Below are positions 1-12,213 of a stretch of DNA of 64,000 bases, piece by piece. A program made the position numbers and the translations under genes. This DNA is from Cryptomeria japonica (lineage: Eukaryota; Streptophyta; Pinopsida; Cupressales; Cupressaceae), in contig NC_081415.1 in the NCBI RefSeq assembly GCF_030272615.1, forward strand, positions 603,529,644 through 603,593,643, in the 5' to 3' direction. The stretch's first letter is position 1; each line of letters begins with the position of its first letter. The notes beneath the pieces were generated by a model that saw only the letters and a list, made by a program, of their open reading frames with translations, ran no database searches and had not been told where the DNA came from.

Positions 1-3000
1 TTGAAGGAAGATGAACCAAAACTGGCTATCAAAAATGAAGAAAAGGCCTTCATAGAAATAGTTGAAAATAAGGATGAATGGGTAATTGATAGTGGATGCT
101 TACATCATATGACTAGAGATAAAAGGAAAATTTTGTCCCTGGAAGAATACAATGGCGGTCAAGTCAGATTTGGAGATGAAAAAGCATGTATGATTAGAGG
201 GAGATGTATTATTTCTCTCGATGGTAAGCATAATACTGATAATGTCTATTATGTAGAAGGTTTAAAGCATAATCTTTTGAGTGTTGGTTAATTAGTTGAT
301 AAGGGTTTTCAACTTCAGTTTAAAGATAGAAAATGCAAAATCCTTAACAAGACTAGTTTGGAGATTGCAACTAGTATTCAAACAAGAAGTAATATCTTTC
401 ACTTGAACATTGGTAATAAGACATGTTTGATTACTCATATGTATGAGAGTTGGCTATGGCATAAGAGGTCATGTCATGTTAATTTTTATTATATTGTTAA
501 TATCAGTTCAACTAAGACAGTTAGAGATATACCTAAGATTATGAAGCCTCACAATTCGGCATGTAAGGAATGTCAATTGGGAAAGCAAGTTAGAAGTTCT
601 TTTAAGAGGATACATGATAAATCTAATGATGTACTTGATTTGATTCACACTGATTTATGTGGTCTAGCAAGGACTAAAATCTTTTAAGGTGATAGATATT
701 TCATGTTAATTATTGATGATTATTCTCGAAAGATGTGGGTGTCTTTTCTAAGGGAGAACTCTGAAGCTTTTAAGAAATTCAAGATCTTTAAAGAAAATTT
801 TGAAATAGAAATTGGATTGAAAATCAAATGTCTAAGATCATATCATGGTTGTGGTTTCACTTCTCATGAATTTAACAGTTATTGTGAGGCAAATGGAATC
901 AGGAGATAGCTATCTGCACCTAGGACTCCTGAGCAAAATGAAGTAGTGGAAAGAAAGAATAAAACCATTATGGATGCAACAAGATCTATGATGATGGAAG
1001 CCAAATTGCCTCATATCTACTAGAGAGAAGTAGTGAGTACAATAGTCTACACATTCAACAGAGTTCACATCAAAGGTGAAACCGGTAAGACCCCTTATGA
1101 ACTATGGTTTGGACATACACCTACTATTGAATATTTTGGAATTTTTTGAAGTAAATACTATATCAAAAGAGATGATTCAATTGGAAAGTTTGATCCTAGA
1201 TGTGATGAAGGGATATTTCTTGGGTATTCAATTCAAAGAAAAGCATATAGATGTTATAACAAAAGATTGTGGAAAGTGCTAATGTGAAAGTGGATGAACA
1301 GTACAAAAATCATTATATATCATATGATAGGGAACTGACAGTGGAAATGATCATAACTGAACTGAAAAAGTTACACTGACACAATTAGACAATTTAACTG
1401 TGATCGATGATCAGAGTAGTGAACCTAAAGTTCAAAAGACACCAAGGTATGTAAGATTAAATCATTTTGAAGATCAAATTATTGGAGATAGGAATAAGGG
1501 AGTTATGACAAGAAGAAAAATGGAAAATGAAAAGGTATGTCTTATTTCTCAAGTTGAACCAGCAACTGTTATTGAAGCTTGTAAGGATAAACATTGGTTA
1601 AAAGCTATGGAAGATAAATTAGATCAGATAGAGAAAAAGGAGACTTGGTCTTTAGTTCCCCAACCTAAAAATAAGAATGTTATTAGAGCTAAATGGGTTT
1701 TTAGGAATAAACTAAATGAGGATGGTCAAGTTGTAAGAAACAAGGCTAGATTAGTTTGTAAAGGATATTCTCAAATGGAAGGAATTGATTAAGGTGAGAC
1801 ATTTGCACATGTAGCTAGAATTGAAGCTGTTAGACTATTTCTTGTCTATGTAGCTTTTAAAAACTATAAGGCTTATCAAATGGATGTTAAATGTGCATTT
1901 TTGAATGGTCAACTTGAGGAAGAAGTTTACATTGAGAAACCTGATGGATTTTCACTGACAGATGATAAAGATATGGTTTGCAGATTGAAGAAAGATTTAT
2001 ATGGTTTGAAACAAGCTCCTAGAGCTTGGTATGCAAGATTGGATAAATATCTTTTGAAGCTTAGTTTTACTAAAGGCAGTGGCGATAGTAATTTATATTA
2101 TAAGATCACTGATAATGCTATTTTGATTATTGAAGTATTTTTTGATAATATCATTTTTGGACAAAAAGATAAGTTGTGCATGGAATTTGCTAACAACATG
2201 AAGATTGAATTTGAAATATCCATGAATGGTGAGATGAATTTTTTCTTATGTTTGCAGATTACTCAAACTGACAAAGGGATTGTTATTTGTTGAACTAAGT
2301 ATCTGAAGGAATTGTTGAAGAAGTTTGGTATGGATACTTCCAAACCGGGAAGTACCCCTATAGTGACAAGTGAGAAATTATCTATCAAGGCTACTTCTAC
2401 ACCGGTAAATCTGACAAGGTATAAGTCTATGATTGGTGGTTTGTTATATCTAACTCAGACTAGACCTGATATTATGAATGCAGTAAGTATTATTTCAAGA
2501 TATCAAAGTAATCCTAAGGAAAATCATGAATGTGCAGTAAAGAGGATATTTTGATATTTGCAAGGAACAAAAGAATATTGTTTATGGTATTCTAAAAATG
2601 ATAATTTTACTTTATGTACATATACTGACTTAGATTGAGCAGGAGATACTGATGACAGTAAGAGAAATTTTGGTGGAGCTTTCTTTCTTGGAAAGAAATT
2701 GGTTTCATGGATCAACAAAAAATAGTCATGTATTTCATTATCTACTACAAAAGCTGAGTATGTTGTAGCAACAGCTAATTGCACTCAAGTCTTGTGGATG
2801 AAGAAAATGTTGAAGGATATCAAGGTAAATTTTAGTAAACCAATAGTTATCTACTATGATAACTTTGTAGCTATTGACATGTCTAAGAATCTAGTATTTC
2901 ACTCTAAGACTAAGCATATTTCAATAAAGTATAACTTTCAGAAAGAGAAGGTAGAAGAAAAGCAAGTCAAATTGGTTTATGTGAACACTAAAGAACAGAT

Positions 3001-3091
3001 TGTAGATATATTCACTAAACCACTATCTAAGGAATCATTTGAGTATTTGAGAAAAGGGTTAGGGGTTTCTGCCCCTCTAGTAGAGACTTGA
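1..3091 (+). pseudogene. Copia C pol polyprotein (protease-integrase-RT-RNase H), degraded
   Basis: Protease active-site context WVIDSGCLHHMT is near base 80-115. The GAG-pre-integrase zinc region (HKRSCHVN...CKECQLGK) is at about 450-600. The integrase core follows at 640-1010 with LIIDDYSR; the usual SDQGGEF is changed to SYHGCGF, losing the second catalytic Asp, while the Glu in VVERKN is present. RT runs from about 1440 (KWVFRNKLNEDG) through AFLNG and [12 protein letters not shown] (about 1990-2035). The YVDD box reads FFDN, so RT is dead. RNase H ends with HSKTKHISIKY and DIFTKPL and a TGA at 3089-3091. Internal stops occur at 289-291, 685-687, 907-909, 1021-1023, 1790-1792, 2291-2293 and 2552-2554, among others. 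Several are Gln or Trp codons in the sister copies. Confidence 0.93.
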
Positions 3092-3236
3092 TTGATGTAG
3101 TTTATCATTAGTCCAACATGCATTACTAGAGACATTATTCATTCTAGCACTGATGAGTGGTGCTACTACTCAGGGGGAGACTTGTTTGACACTTCTTGGT
3201 ACTTAGATGTTTTTCACATCTAGTCTCACCATCAAT

Positions 3237-3251
3237 GCCAAAGGGGGAGAT
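3237..3251 (+). other. Polypurine tract of Copia C
   Basis: The purine run CCAAAGGGGGAGAT lies directly before the LTR start TGTTGG. It would prime plus-strand DNA synthesis. A second, similar tract (AGGGGGAGAC) lies upstream at about 3172-3181. Confidence 0.85.
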
Positions 3252-3904
3252 TGTTGGCATTATGGATGAATTGATTATGTGTTGCATTGACATTTTTTCA
3301 TTGATGTCAATACTAGATATTATGGTTGGTTACTGACAAACAAGTTTTGGTTACCGGTAGAAGATCTAGTGTTACCAGCAGAAGAGATTATCTATTGGAC
3401 ACTTTTGACATGTTTGGATCAATGAAGTATGTTTGATTACATGTGTTATATGCTTCATGAGCATGTGTTTGGTCATTTGGTATTGGATTGGTATTGTATA
3501 CTATCATACATTCTGGCAAACCCTTACCGACATTGGTTTAAGGCTCTACTAGCAGAGCTTTTACTAAGGAATCTTGATACGATGCATAATTGGTGTTGGT
3601 GTAGCTTCCACATGGATTTAGGGATGCTGGAGATGTTCTTTGATCGTGCTTCAACTACTTTAAGACATTTCTTTGGCCTAGTGGACCCAAAATATGTCTG
3701 GTACCTATCTAGGTTATGGACCGGTATCATGCTAATGTGTACTCTACACGTTACCGGGATGTTTTGAGATGATTTGAGGATTTTTTTTATAGTTGATCTA
3801 GTCTTAAGCCAACATGGCATAGCATTATAATAAGGAATTATGTAATGAGCTTATTGTAATATCTTTTAGGTAGCTAACCTAATTGGTTTAGGCCTTAGTG
3901 TTTT

Positions 3905-3912
3905 TATAAATA
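3905..3912 (+). promoter_or_regulatory. TATA box in Copia C LTR
   Basis: TATAAATA sits in mid-LTR in the same relative place as in the Copia A LTRs, consistent with the U3/R promoter. The call rests on motif and position only. Confidence 0.55.
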
Positions 3913-4489
3913 AGAGGTAGAAACTCTTTGTAGAGTATCATGGTTATGAAAAGGTCATGGTTAAGGAATGTAATGTGCGAATATTGTAATATCATTCAAG
4001 TAGAGGAGTTGGTTGATCATTTGTGATCAAATTGGATTCAAAAGACGATTTAGTCCTCCGACATTGAGCTTAATCGGAACTGTAATCAGACATGGTAGAT
4101 TTTTTTTTTGGTAGTTTACTCTATTGGATTGTTGTCCATTTATCTTGAGATGGTTGTATCCTCTTTGTAGTCAATGAGACTCTTTTGTAATGAGCAGTAT
4201 GCTCTAGGTAGTGTGCCTTCCTACAAGTGCAGGCCCCTCATTGTAACACATACTTTCTAGAGAAGTATCATTTGATTGTGGATAGGCTTCCCATTCTGGT
4301 TTCTCCATTTCTAGATTTTCCATGTACAAATCATGGTGGTATGTGGTATGGTTGCTTTCCATTGATTATCTGTTTAATTGTTAAGTTGTATTGTTTATTG
4401 GTTTCTATTCCTACTGACATTTGTATGTGCTTTACTGGTATTTGATTTATTTTAAGGTTGTATTGTGGATTAAAAGTTATAATCTCTTA

Positions 4490-4529
4490 ACAACTGATTC
4501 ATCCCCCCTCTCAAATGTTCACCGGTTGT
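4490..4529 (+). promoter_or_regulatory. C-rich-loop hairpin at the end of the Copia C LTR
   Basis: Arms ACAACTG (4490-4496) and CGGTTGT (4523-4529) pair over 7 positions with one G-U pair. The loop contains ATTCATCCCCCCTCTC. It is one member of a structure found in every LTR end here; this copy has the longest loop (26 nt). Confidence 0.5.
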
Positions 4530-4540
4530 CCTAACAGTTT

Positions 4541-5803
4541 TGTTAGACAAGTCTGATACCAGGAGTAAACTCAGAGTAGGGGGGGTGAATTAGTTTACTA
4601 CTAGAAATCAAAACTATTACATATCAAAACCTTTGAACTGGAGTATAAAGAAAGAAACACAATGTAAGATGAAACATGAAAGCATAGCACACACAACACC
4701 AATATTTTGACTTGGAAAACCTAGTAAAGGGAAAAACCATAGTGGGAAACCCTACCCACAATCAGATAATACTTCTACAGCAATATATAAAATAATTACA
4801 ATTGGTATTGCACTTGCAATCAGGCCAACCACCTGGAGTGCACTGCTCATCACAAAGGAAATTCTCACTAACTTGTAAAAACATCAGACTACAATCTGGT
4901 TTGAATGAACTATTAAAGTAGCATCTACTAATGCTTGATACAATTTCAATTAAGCATATATGTCTGCCCTGCAATACAAAATCTCCTCAAACCTTCACTA
5001 AATGATATAACCTTGTTTGCACATAAACCACTTTCTGATAATGCAAAGATAACCATCCCATAACCATCCATCCATGATGCCAATTAAATTAATAAGTCAC
5101 CTATAAATATAGATCATCAACCTTATTGACAAGGTCGGCTAAACCCTAAACCTGTAAACCCATAATTACAAAAATTGCATCACACGATACCATTGAACCA
5201 ATATTATGATTTACATTACATAGTATGGACCTAAATCAAGTAACCAAACAATTCCATCCATCAAAAAAATTCTGCTAAGACCAAAATCCAATATGCTTCA
5301 CCAACCAGTAGAAACCATCAGTAAAATAACATAAAGTTTAACCGGATCCAAATAGGACCATCATAACAACACACCAGCCAATGCAACACCACCAAATAGC
5401 TACAACATAATCAAGAAGCACCTTTAGCATGATAGAAACCATTCCCATAATTTGTACCAAAATTTTATGACCAAAACATCAAATCTAACTTATTGGTAAA
5501 GCTAACTAGTACCAGGAAATACCATCCGACAACAAAAGAGATGGCAACTGGAGCACCAAATCATGAACTAATAGAATGTCATAAAAATGTAACCATCTAG
5601 AATAAGCATCCAGAATGGATTTGAGAGATCAGATCATACCAGATAAGATTCATAGCCAAAACCAAGATGATCACCAAGACTAACTGGGATGGTCCAATCG
5701 AGATAGCCTCCAAATGGGATAGCCTCCAATTGGGATAGCCTCCAGTCGGGATACAATGTTGACATCAATGACAATACTATACCAAATCCAAAATATGCCA
5801 ATA
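4541..5803 (-). repeat. 3' LTR of a truncated minus-strand LTR element
   Basis: On the plus strand it begins TGTTAGACAAG and ends AATATGCCAATA, followed by ATCTCCCTCTTTGG, the complement of a polypurine tract. It is therefore a 3' LTR of a minus-strand element (1263 bp). It carries the shared LTR core (TTTCCC-type blocks near 4690-4760; GTCATTGATGTCAA near 5757-5770 on the minus strand). The expected terminal TGTTGG has decayed to TATTGG. Only 4 bp (GTTT) separate it from the Copia C LTR. Confidence 0.8.
4564..4599 (-). promoter_or_regulatory. C-rich-loop hairpin, perfect 8-bp stem
   Basis: Plus-strand arms AGTAAACT (4564-4571) and AGTTTACT (4592-4599) are perfectly complementary and flank a G-run that is a C-run in the transcript. 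The stem sequence differs from all other families here while pairing is kept. Confidence 0.6.
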
Positions 5804-5903
5804 ATCTCCCTCTTTGGCATTGATGGCAACATTAAATGTGAAAAACATCCAAGTGCCAAGGAATGCCAACAATCTCCAAAAGATGGATCTATAATATATA
5901 ACT
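5804..5903 (-). mobile_element. Internal stub of the truncated minus-strand element
   Basis: About 100 bp holding the polypurine-tract complement and the usual TTTGGCATTGATGGCAAC spacer. It is then cut by the LTR of element Q. No coding sequence remains, and the rest of the element is not found on the other side of Q. Confidence 0.65.
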
Positions 5904-6746
5904 TGTTAGATTCAGTGATAGTCCCAAAGACACTGAGATGGGGGAGTGCATCAGTTTCTAACCGGTTAGCAGAATATTTAAACTTATTACTAATTTTGCA
6001 TCCCATAATAGTGTATTGGTAAATAAGAAATATTGCAATAAATAGAAATAATAGAGACAACATAGAAACATACCATAACACAAGATATTTAATGAGGAAA
6101 CCTAGTGTGGGAAAAACCTCGGTAGGATTTGTAACCCATAATATTTACTCACTAGCCAATAAATAAATACTACTTACAAAGAGGGGCATGAACATGCAAG
6201 GAGGCCAACAACCTAGAACTGACTGCTAAATAAAGAGTCTCACTGACTACAAAATGGATTATTAAATCCAATACAATGTACTACTCAAAACAGCATCTCC
6301 AATGCTAGGTTTAGTACCGGTTTAAGCTTAGTCAATAGCCAAAAACCTTCACTATCAACTTATATCACCTTATACAAAATTACCTTATCACACATTGTCT
6401 TTCTCATATCACCCTTTACAAAATGACCTATAAGATCTCATACATATATGAGTCTTTGACAGTATACCATGTCAACTTATAAAAGATAGTTGCATTACAA
6501 AACAATTCATATAAACAAAAATTTATCCCATGTCAGCTAGAGTGTTGGTATGCTTGTTGCCAATGTAATCTGAATACTGGTGAAGTGCCCATCAGTGCCG
6601 GTGTCTGCCAGTGTATGAAGTATTGTGATGTCGGGCATTTAGAAACCAATTTTCCAGTGACTTTCTAGTTGTTTGCCAGATGGTTGCCAGTTGGTTGTCA
6701 TCAATGACAACATCAACTATTCTCATAAGAGTGTAGAATGCCAACA
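5904..6746 (-). repeat. 3' LTR of element Q
   Basis: Plus strand starts TGTTAGATTC and ends AATGCCAACA (843 bp), followed by ATCTCCCCTTTTGGC, the polypurine tract complement. Read on the minus strand, its first 60 bases closely match the start of the P LTR at 37754, so they belong to one family. Confidence 0.85.
5930..5957 (-). promoter_or_regulatory. C-rich-loop hairpin in Q 3' LTR
   Basis: Plus-strand arms ACACTGA (5930-5936) and TCAGTTT (5951-5957) pair at 6 of 7 positions around a G-run (C-run in the transcript). It is a slightly decayed version of the P-type stem. Confidence 0.45.
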
Positions 6747-6762
6747 ATCTCCCCTTTTGGCA
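6747..6762 (-). other. Polypurine tract of element Q
   Basis: Plus-strand ATCTCCCCTTTTGGCA is the complement of the tract GCCAAAAGGGGAGAT directly upstream of the 3' LTR on the minus strand, as in the copia elements. Confidence 0.75.
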
Positions 6763-6931
6763 TTGATGGTAACACTCATGAGAAAAATCAAAACTGTTAT
6801 CCAAAAACTGAAATCCAAAAAAAATATGTGCTCCCCTTGAGCAAGTGATCTCCTTTGTACATCATTTTTCTCTCCAATACTCCCCCTTTGACATCAATGA
6901 CAAAGGATGTCATTAAAAGAGTAAAAAAATT

Positions 6932-9900
6932 CTACCTCAAGGTTTGTAACCGGTTGGTTACAATCTGAAAGACGTCAGCCAAAATCATATTCAAACTCTG
7001 CATAAATTTGTTGTTGTCATCTAAAGTTGCCTCAGTCTGTTGGATCATACTAGTGAGATAGTGCATCTATTTCTCCTATGATCATTCTCCTTGTACTGTT
7101 TCCTTAGACAATTCAATTCTTTGAGTAATCAGATTATCCAGCCTCAGACCAAGTTTGTCTTTTAGTTCCCAGGCATTAGATTTTATCCTTGCCTTCTCTT
7201 TCTCAAGTTTTTCTAATTTTTCCTCAAAGACTGCCATTTCCTGTTCAAAAATTGATATGAGTCTGGATGAACCTATGATATTATCAGCAATGTCATCTAT
7301 TTCTTTCAGTGTCTTCTTGATCTCCTTATTAATCTCCTTAGTCAAAAAGTGAGATTTACATGCTTCCCTCTATAGCTCCTTATACTCCAAAATTGCAGAA
7401 TTGAGTACCGGTAAAAGTGTATCTACATGATCGGTACATTTGTTTATTGTGTTTTCAAATAATGTGTTTTTCTATTTTTCAACTCTCCCCTTTATTATAT
7501 CCTCATTCACCTTGTCTATAGTTATAACATAATTAGAAATAAATTTGGACAATGTGTCCAATTTGCCTAAAGAATCCTTAATGTGATATGTGTTGCAATT
7601 TGGTGCAATCATCTTAAGAATAGGTAAATTATTATCAATTTCCTTAAAATCCAATGCATTTCAAATAGTTATCTTCTTTATAGAATCTAAAAGTACCTCC
7701 TTGATATTGGTAGGTATGAATTCACCTGTAGATGTACTCGGTTCAGCTATAGATTTCATCTAAACAGATGTCTGACCAATCACCTTCAGTATCTCATCTT
7801 TACTTCCATCAAATGTATCCATTTTGTTTTTATTTTCCTCTAGTGGATTTGTCTGTGTTTGTACCTCAACCTTTAATGGTTTCTCAGACTGTTCCAGTGT
7901 CTCTGCAACTATCAGTTTTCAGTCTCAACATGAACCTCTGCCTCTATTTGTTTCTCTGAAAGTTCTACTTCTGGTTTATCAGATTCCAGTGATCCTGTGC
8001 TAGTACCTTTTTCCTCTATGGGTTTTCTTGTCACTATTGGTTGCTTTGTTTGAGTTAGTATCTCAGTTTCCTGAGAGTCCACGGTTTGTGTCGGTTTCTC
8101 TAAAAATTTTCTATTATCAACACTATCTGCCTCTACCTCTAAATTATCTTTATCCATAACAATGTTTACCTCTTGAGTATCCATATTCATTGTAAAGAGT
8201 ATCTCAGATTTAGGGTTGGTGTCATCATGTGTTATACCTTCAGTGTCAGTAGTCAGTGGATCTTCTGAGTGTACTGGTTGACTTTATCTCTCTCCTTCTC
8301 AAAATAAAAAAATTGGTTCTCCAAGGACAAAATTTCTCCATCAACAGATGTGGTCAGTACGATTAATCCATCATAAGAATTAGCAATACTAGCTACCTTA
8401 TCATGTAAATCCTTTAATCTGCTATGTACATTAGCTATAAGAATTCCTATGTTACAACAAACTGTAGATATTTGTACCTTGTTTTAGACAATTCTCAATA
8501 AGAACGAGTTTTTCCTCATTTTTCTTTTTTTTGTTCTATTTCTATTATCTGGTCAAAGGTTGCTCTTTTAGCTATAGTGAATCTTTCAAAGTCTATCAGC
8601 CTGCAATCTACCTTAGAGATTGAAAATTGTTAGAAATATATTGTGTTAGAGTCTTGAGCTTGCCGGAAGGGCTTGCTCCATCTTTAATCCGACAATTAGG
8701 TGTCAATTTGTGCAATAGTGTAACTGATTAATCAATTATTCCCTTGTCTACAGTACCCTACTTCAATAGTTTTTGAGTTGCCATCATCATCAACTCGGTG
8801 GGGCTCATCTCACTAATGGATTTCTTCTCAACTTGAGAAGTCTTAATTGCCAAAATCTTTGTCGAGGAATCAGTTTTGACTATCGGTATAGACTCATATT
8901 CCTTTACCTTATCCTCTACAACCTCTTTTGCATCGGTGGCTTTCCCACTTAATGCAGTGTCAATTACTGTCGGTGGAGTATTATCCATGGAATTTATAGT
9001 ATCCTCTACATTTCCTTTCTCAAAAATAGTTTGTGTCAGTACAGACTATACACTCTCCTTTACTATTGCTTGTATCTATATGTCTATAGTTACTATCGGT
9101 GTACATGTGACTAGTTTCCTCTTCAGTATAGGCTTCCTTGCTAGAGGTGGTCGTGCAGTAGGTTTAGTTGCGTTTCTAACAAGTCTCCTCCTAGGCTCTG
9201 CCTTCTTCTTCTCTATCGATGGTTGATCCACTTTCTTCTTTTGTACCCTTCTGAACACTAGAAGTTAATTGTCCTCAAGGTCAGAATCAAAAGTGATGGT
9301 AGAAATGTAAGTTTTAGGCTTCTTCACTTCTACAGTACTAGCCATTGCTGGTTCTGATGCTGGTTTGGATCTAGAACCCAGTTGAGTTTCTATTTTATGA
9401 ATTACATCATGTACATATGCAGACAACTTTTCTATTTTCTTCTCTCTTCTCTTCCTGTTAAAACCAGTTTTGACTTCAAGTTCCTTCTCTTCTAATGTGA
9501 CAAAATGCTCTGTTGTGTCATCCAATGGGGCATCTAGTAGTATTTTTGCATAGAGTTCAAAATTTCTACCATCTACCTCATATACAAGCTCAGTAATCCA
9601 AATTGTCCTAGGTTCAACTACCTCCATAAGGGTTTCATCAGTTTTCACCATAAAGAAGATATCAGTGGAGTACTTCTCCACAATTTTCTTTGAAATTCTC
9701 TCCCTCTACCTCATGTTTTCCTAGAATATTTTGAAATATCCCCAAAGTTTCTCATGTCTATGGGTACAAAGACTAGTGATTGCTTCCTTGACTTGCCTAC
9801 CTACTGGTATGTCATGAGCCCAATGCTTCTTTCCAAGACTAGGTAGCTCATTCAAGAAGTTTAGCATCACACATACAATGAGATTACCATATCTAAAAGT

Positions 9901-10631
9901 TCCTTTCTTGACTCCCTTGATCTTTGCAAGGTTCAACATCAATTCATGCTTCATCCATTCACATAAATCATACTTTGCATTATTTCTTAGCATCTGATAT
10001 GTAGCATGAATGCATGAACTAGAAACAAAATTCAATCAGTTGGAGTGAGTTACCTTATAACCTATTATCATGCTTGCAAATTTTACATCAGTCTCGGTGA
10101 TTGTGTTGATCCTCATTGATTTTCTATCAGGAGTTGCATTGGTGAGTTTCTCGACCTCTATGTTGGAAATTTTCTTGCCAGGTTCTTGTTCGACTTTCGG
10201 TAACCTGGTGAATGCTTGAATAGAATCCTTAGTGGTCATGTAAGGCCTATCCATCCAAATAAACTCATTGTGAACCCTTCTCAAAATGTATCTGATAAAT
10301 TCATCCTTGAATTTTGGTATGTACAAAATACCAGTTCACCCTAAATCCTCAATTTCTTTGTATTCTGGTTTGATGGTTCTAGAGTCTCCCAATATCATAG
10401 ATTGATACATTCTCTTGATGTCCTCTCTACCTAGAATGTTTAGGGTGCAGTGAATGTATTCCCTCACATCTTCAACATACATCACACTGTCATGAACCCT
10501 AAAAATGCTCCCATAGAGTCTTCCTTCTTAGCAATTTCGGGAATCTCCTTGAATATGGGCCTTAACCTATCCTTGACTTTGACAATGGTGGGATTTGCAA
10601 TGAAAGTAGGAGCTGAAGATACATATGCCAT
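6932..10631 (-). pseudogene. Element Q ORF2, unknown protein, degraded
   Basis: Proposed start is the ATG at 10631 (MAYVSSAPTFIANPTI), which aligns with the P start METSSSIPNFIAKPIL. The N-terminal third has the group motif (ILRRVHNEFIWMD near 10275, then RLP). It continues with helical sequence, YGNLIVCVML (near 9870) and a KYSTDIFF block (near 9670). A charged Lys/Pro linker follows (9000-9250), then Thr/Glu-rich sequence (7900-8200). The C-terminal segment includes LPILKMIAPNC (near 7620) and a coiled coil ending near 7082-7345. Several stops and frameshifts break it. No polymerase, integrase or protease motif is visible. Function unknown; the arrangement matches ORF2 of P and, more distantly, E0, E1 and E2. 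Confidence 0.7.
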
Positions 10632-11128
10632 TTTGAAGGATACCTGAAAGTGAATGTCGGTGGAAGATTGAGTGCTTCTCAAATAATTGCTCAAAATCCT
10701 TTTAGAATGCATTTGCTTTCTCTTAATTCATCTGAAAATTTTGCCTTTTCTTTGTTTTGAATTCTTGAATACTCGATGAGTGAAAATAAAATCACTTACC
10801 CCATTTATCAGCAAATAAAACCCTAATCTTTCTCTTTAATAAATGTTTCATGAACAACCCTACAGATGTCGGTTTCACAGTCTTATGTCGAGTGAACCTT
10901 CATCAGTGATGAACACAACTCTCCAGATCTCCTTAGATCTCCTTCGAGGTAATATGTAGGATTTTGCATTGAATTTTCCAACCCCTAAGGCTTATGCCTC
11001 AGTTACTGGTGGAATTTTCTGCTGGTGGAGGAATACCCTATTTTGCCGATGGAGTTACTGGTGTAGATCCATCTCCACTTGGTTATTTAGATTTAATAAC
11101 CCATATCTTGGTGTGATCTTTTTGTATT

Positions 11129-12139
11129 TCATCTTACCTTCTGCTTTCCAATCTCATTATATTTATCATTGCTAACCAGTTGAGTCTTGCTTTTGCGGTA
11201 TTTAGCAATATGACCTATTTTGTTACATGCATAACATGCAGCATTGTTCTTCTGAATTACTTTTACAAATCTAGTGTCATTCCTTGACCTATAGTGATTA
11301 GCAAAATGTTCAAAATTTCCACATGCATGACATTTAACATCCATTCTACAATCTTCTGATCTATGACCATATTTCTTGCAATTTGTGCATTGACTAGGAA
11401 TAGAATTGTAGTTTTGATTCGCTTTATTTCTACAATGTTTAGCCATATTCCCAAATTTATTGCAAACAAAACATATTCCATTGAATTTATAAGCATTAGA
11501 TTGCCTTATCGGTTTCCTCTATTTTGATGAGTTATGCATACCAATTGTCTGATCTTCATTTGCAATACCAGAGCTTTCACCTTGTACAAATCCAAGTCCT
11601 CTAGAATCATCAATCTATCTCTATCTTTTCAATAAGTCATCCAACTGTGCAACACTAATCATGAATTTTTCTTTATACTCACTTGTTGTAGTTGGATCAT
11701 CTCTCAGAGTAGTTTTTTGTCTTTCAAGTTCTTGTTCATTATTCTAGGAGTGTGCCAAATTAGTTCTCAACAGAGTATTCTCATGAGTCAATCTACCACA
11801 TTCATCAAATTTGTTTTTTAGAGATATAACAAGATTATCTTCCTTCTTCTTTTTGTCCTCAATATCTTTTGATAACCTCATAGTCAGATCTTGCATTTCA
11901 TTCTTCATGAGCATGTTTGCTTGACTTAGTTTCTAACATTGTTCCTTAAGTGCATTCTTCTCCTCATCATTCGGGTTTTGTAAAAGTTCTTTTCTCTTGG
12001 CTTGAACTGATGATAACCTTTCTTGCAGGATAAGAATGAACTCATTTGAATAATTCAGTTCTTCTTACAATTTTAAGTTGTTCATCCTTTCAACATCATA
12101 ATCCTCAAGAGCCATCTCAAGTTGCTTCTCCATAGCCAT
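11129..12139 (-). pseudogene. Element Q ORF1: coiled-coil, zinc-knuckle Gag-like protein, degraded
   Basis: From the ATG at 12139 (MAMEKQLEMALEDYD) the minus strand encodes a Lys/Glu-rich coiled coil of about 200 residues. It is followed by zinc-knuckle motifs: CFVCNKFGNMAKHC, CTNCKKYGHRSEDC, a defective CHACGNFEHFANHY and CYACNKIGHIAKYR. Knuckles 1, 3 and 4 lack a canonical ligand. CCHC knuckles normally bind nucleic acid in retroelement Gag. It lies just downstream of the primer site, where gag is expected. At least five in-frame stops interrupt it. P ORF1 (38580-39663) is the nearest relative. Confidence 0.75.
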
Positions 12140-12198
12140 GTTCAAAGATTCTGGTTTCAGGATCTTCCTCAAGCTATTAAACTTCTTCTGAGGTACTA

Positions 12199-12212
12199 GC
12201 CTCTGATACCAA
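12199..12212 (-). other. Primer binding site of element Q
   Basis: Plus-strand GCCTCTGATACCAA is complementary to TTGGTATCAGAGGC. The standard plant initiator-tRNA-Met site is TGGTATCAGAGC, so one base near the end differs. Confidence 0.8.
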
Positions 12213-12213
12213 T

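Larger units (their letters stand above)
1..4536 (+). mobile_element. Copia C: 3' part of a Ty1/copia LTR retrotransposon
   Basis: The window opens inside the polyprotein of a Ty1/copia element. The order seen is protease, integrase, RT, RNase H, polypurine tract, 3' LTR, which is the diagnostic copia order (integrase before RT). Gag and the 5' LTR lie upstream of the window. Many in-frame stops make it dead as a coding unit. RT motifs resemble the SIRE/Maximus branch, but that assignment is tentative. Its LTR ends 4 bp before another LTR of opposite strand. Confidence 0.93.
3252..4536 (+). repeat. 3' LTR of Copia C
   Basis: The LTR starts TGTTGGCATTATGG after the polypurine tract and ends CCTAACA (1285 bp, TG...CA). 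It contains a TATA box, the family core (GTCATTGATGTCAA near the start, a TGGATAGG-CTTCCCA block near 4275) and a C-rich hairpin near the 3' end. The 5' partner is outside the window, so age cannot be read. ORFs on either strand here are chance. Confidence 0.9.

Noticed and set aside
3429-4445. ORFs within the Copia C LTR (also in other LTRs, such as 5680-6081, 45007-45237 and 52117-52443)
   Set aside because: They lie wholly within LTRs, match no family and are not kept open in sister LTRs.
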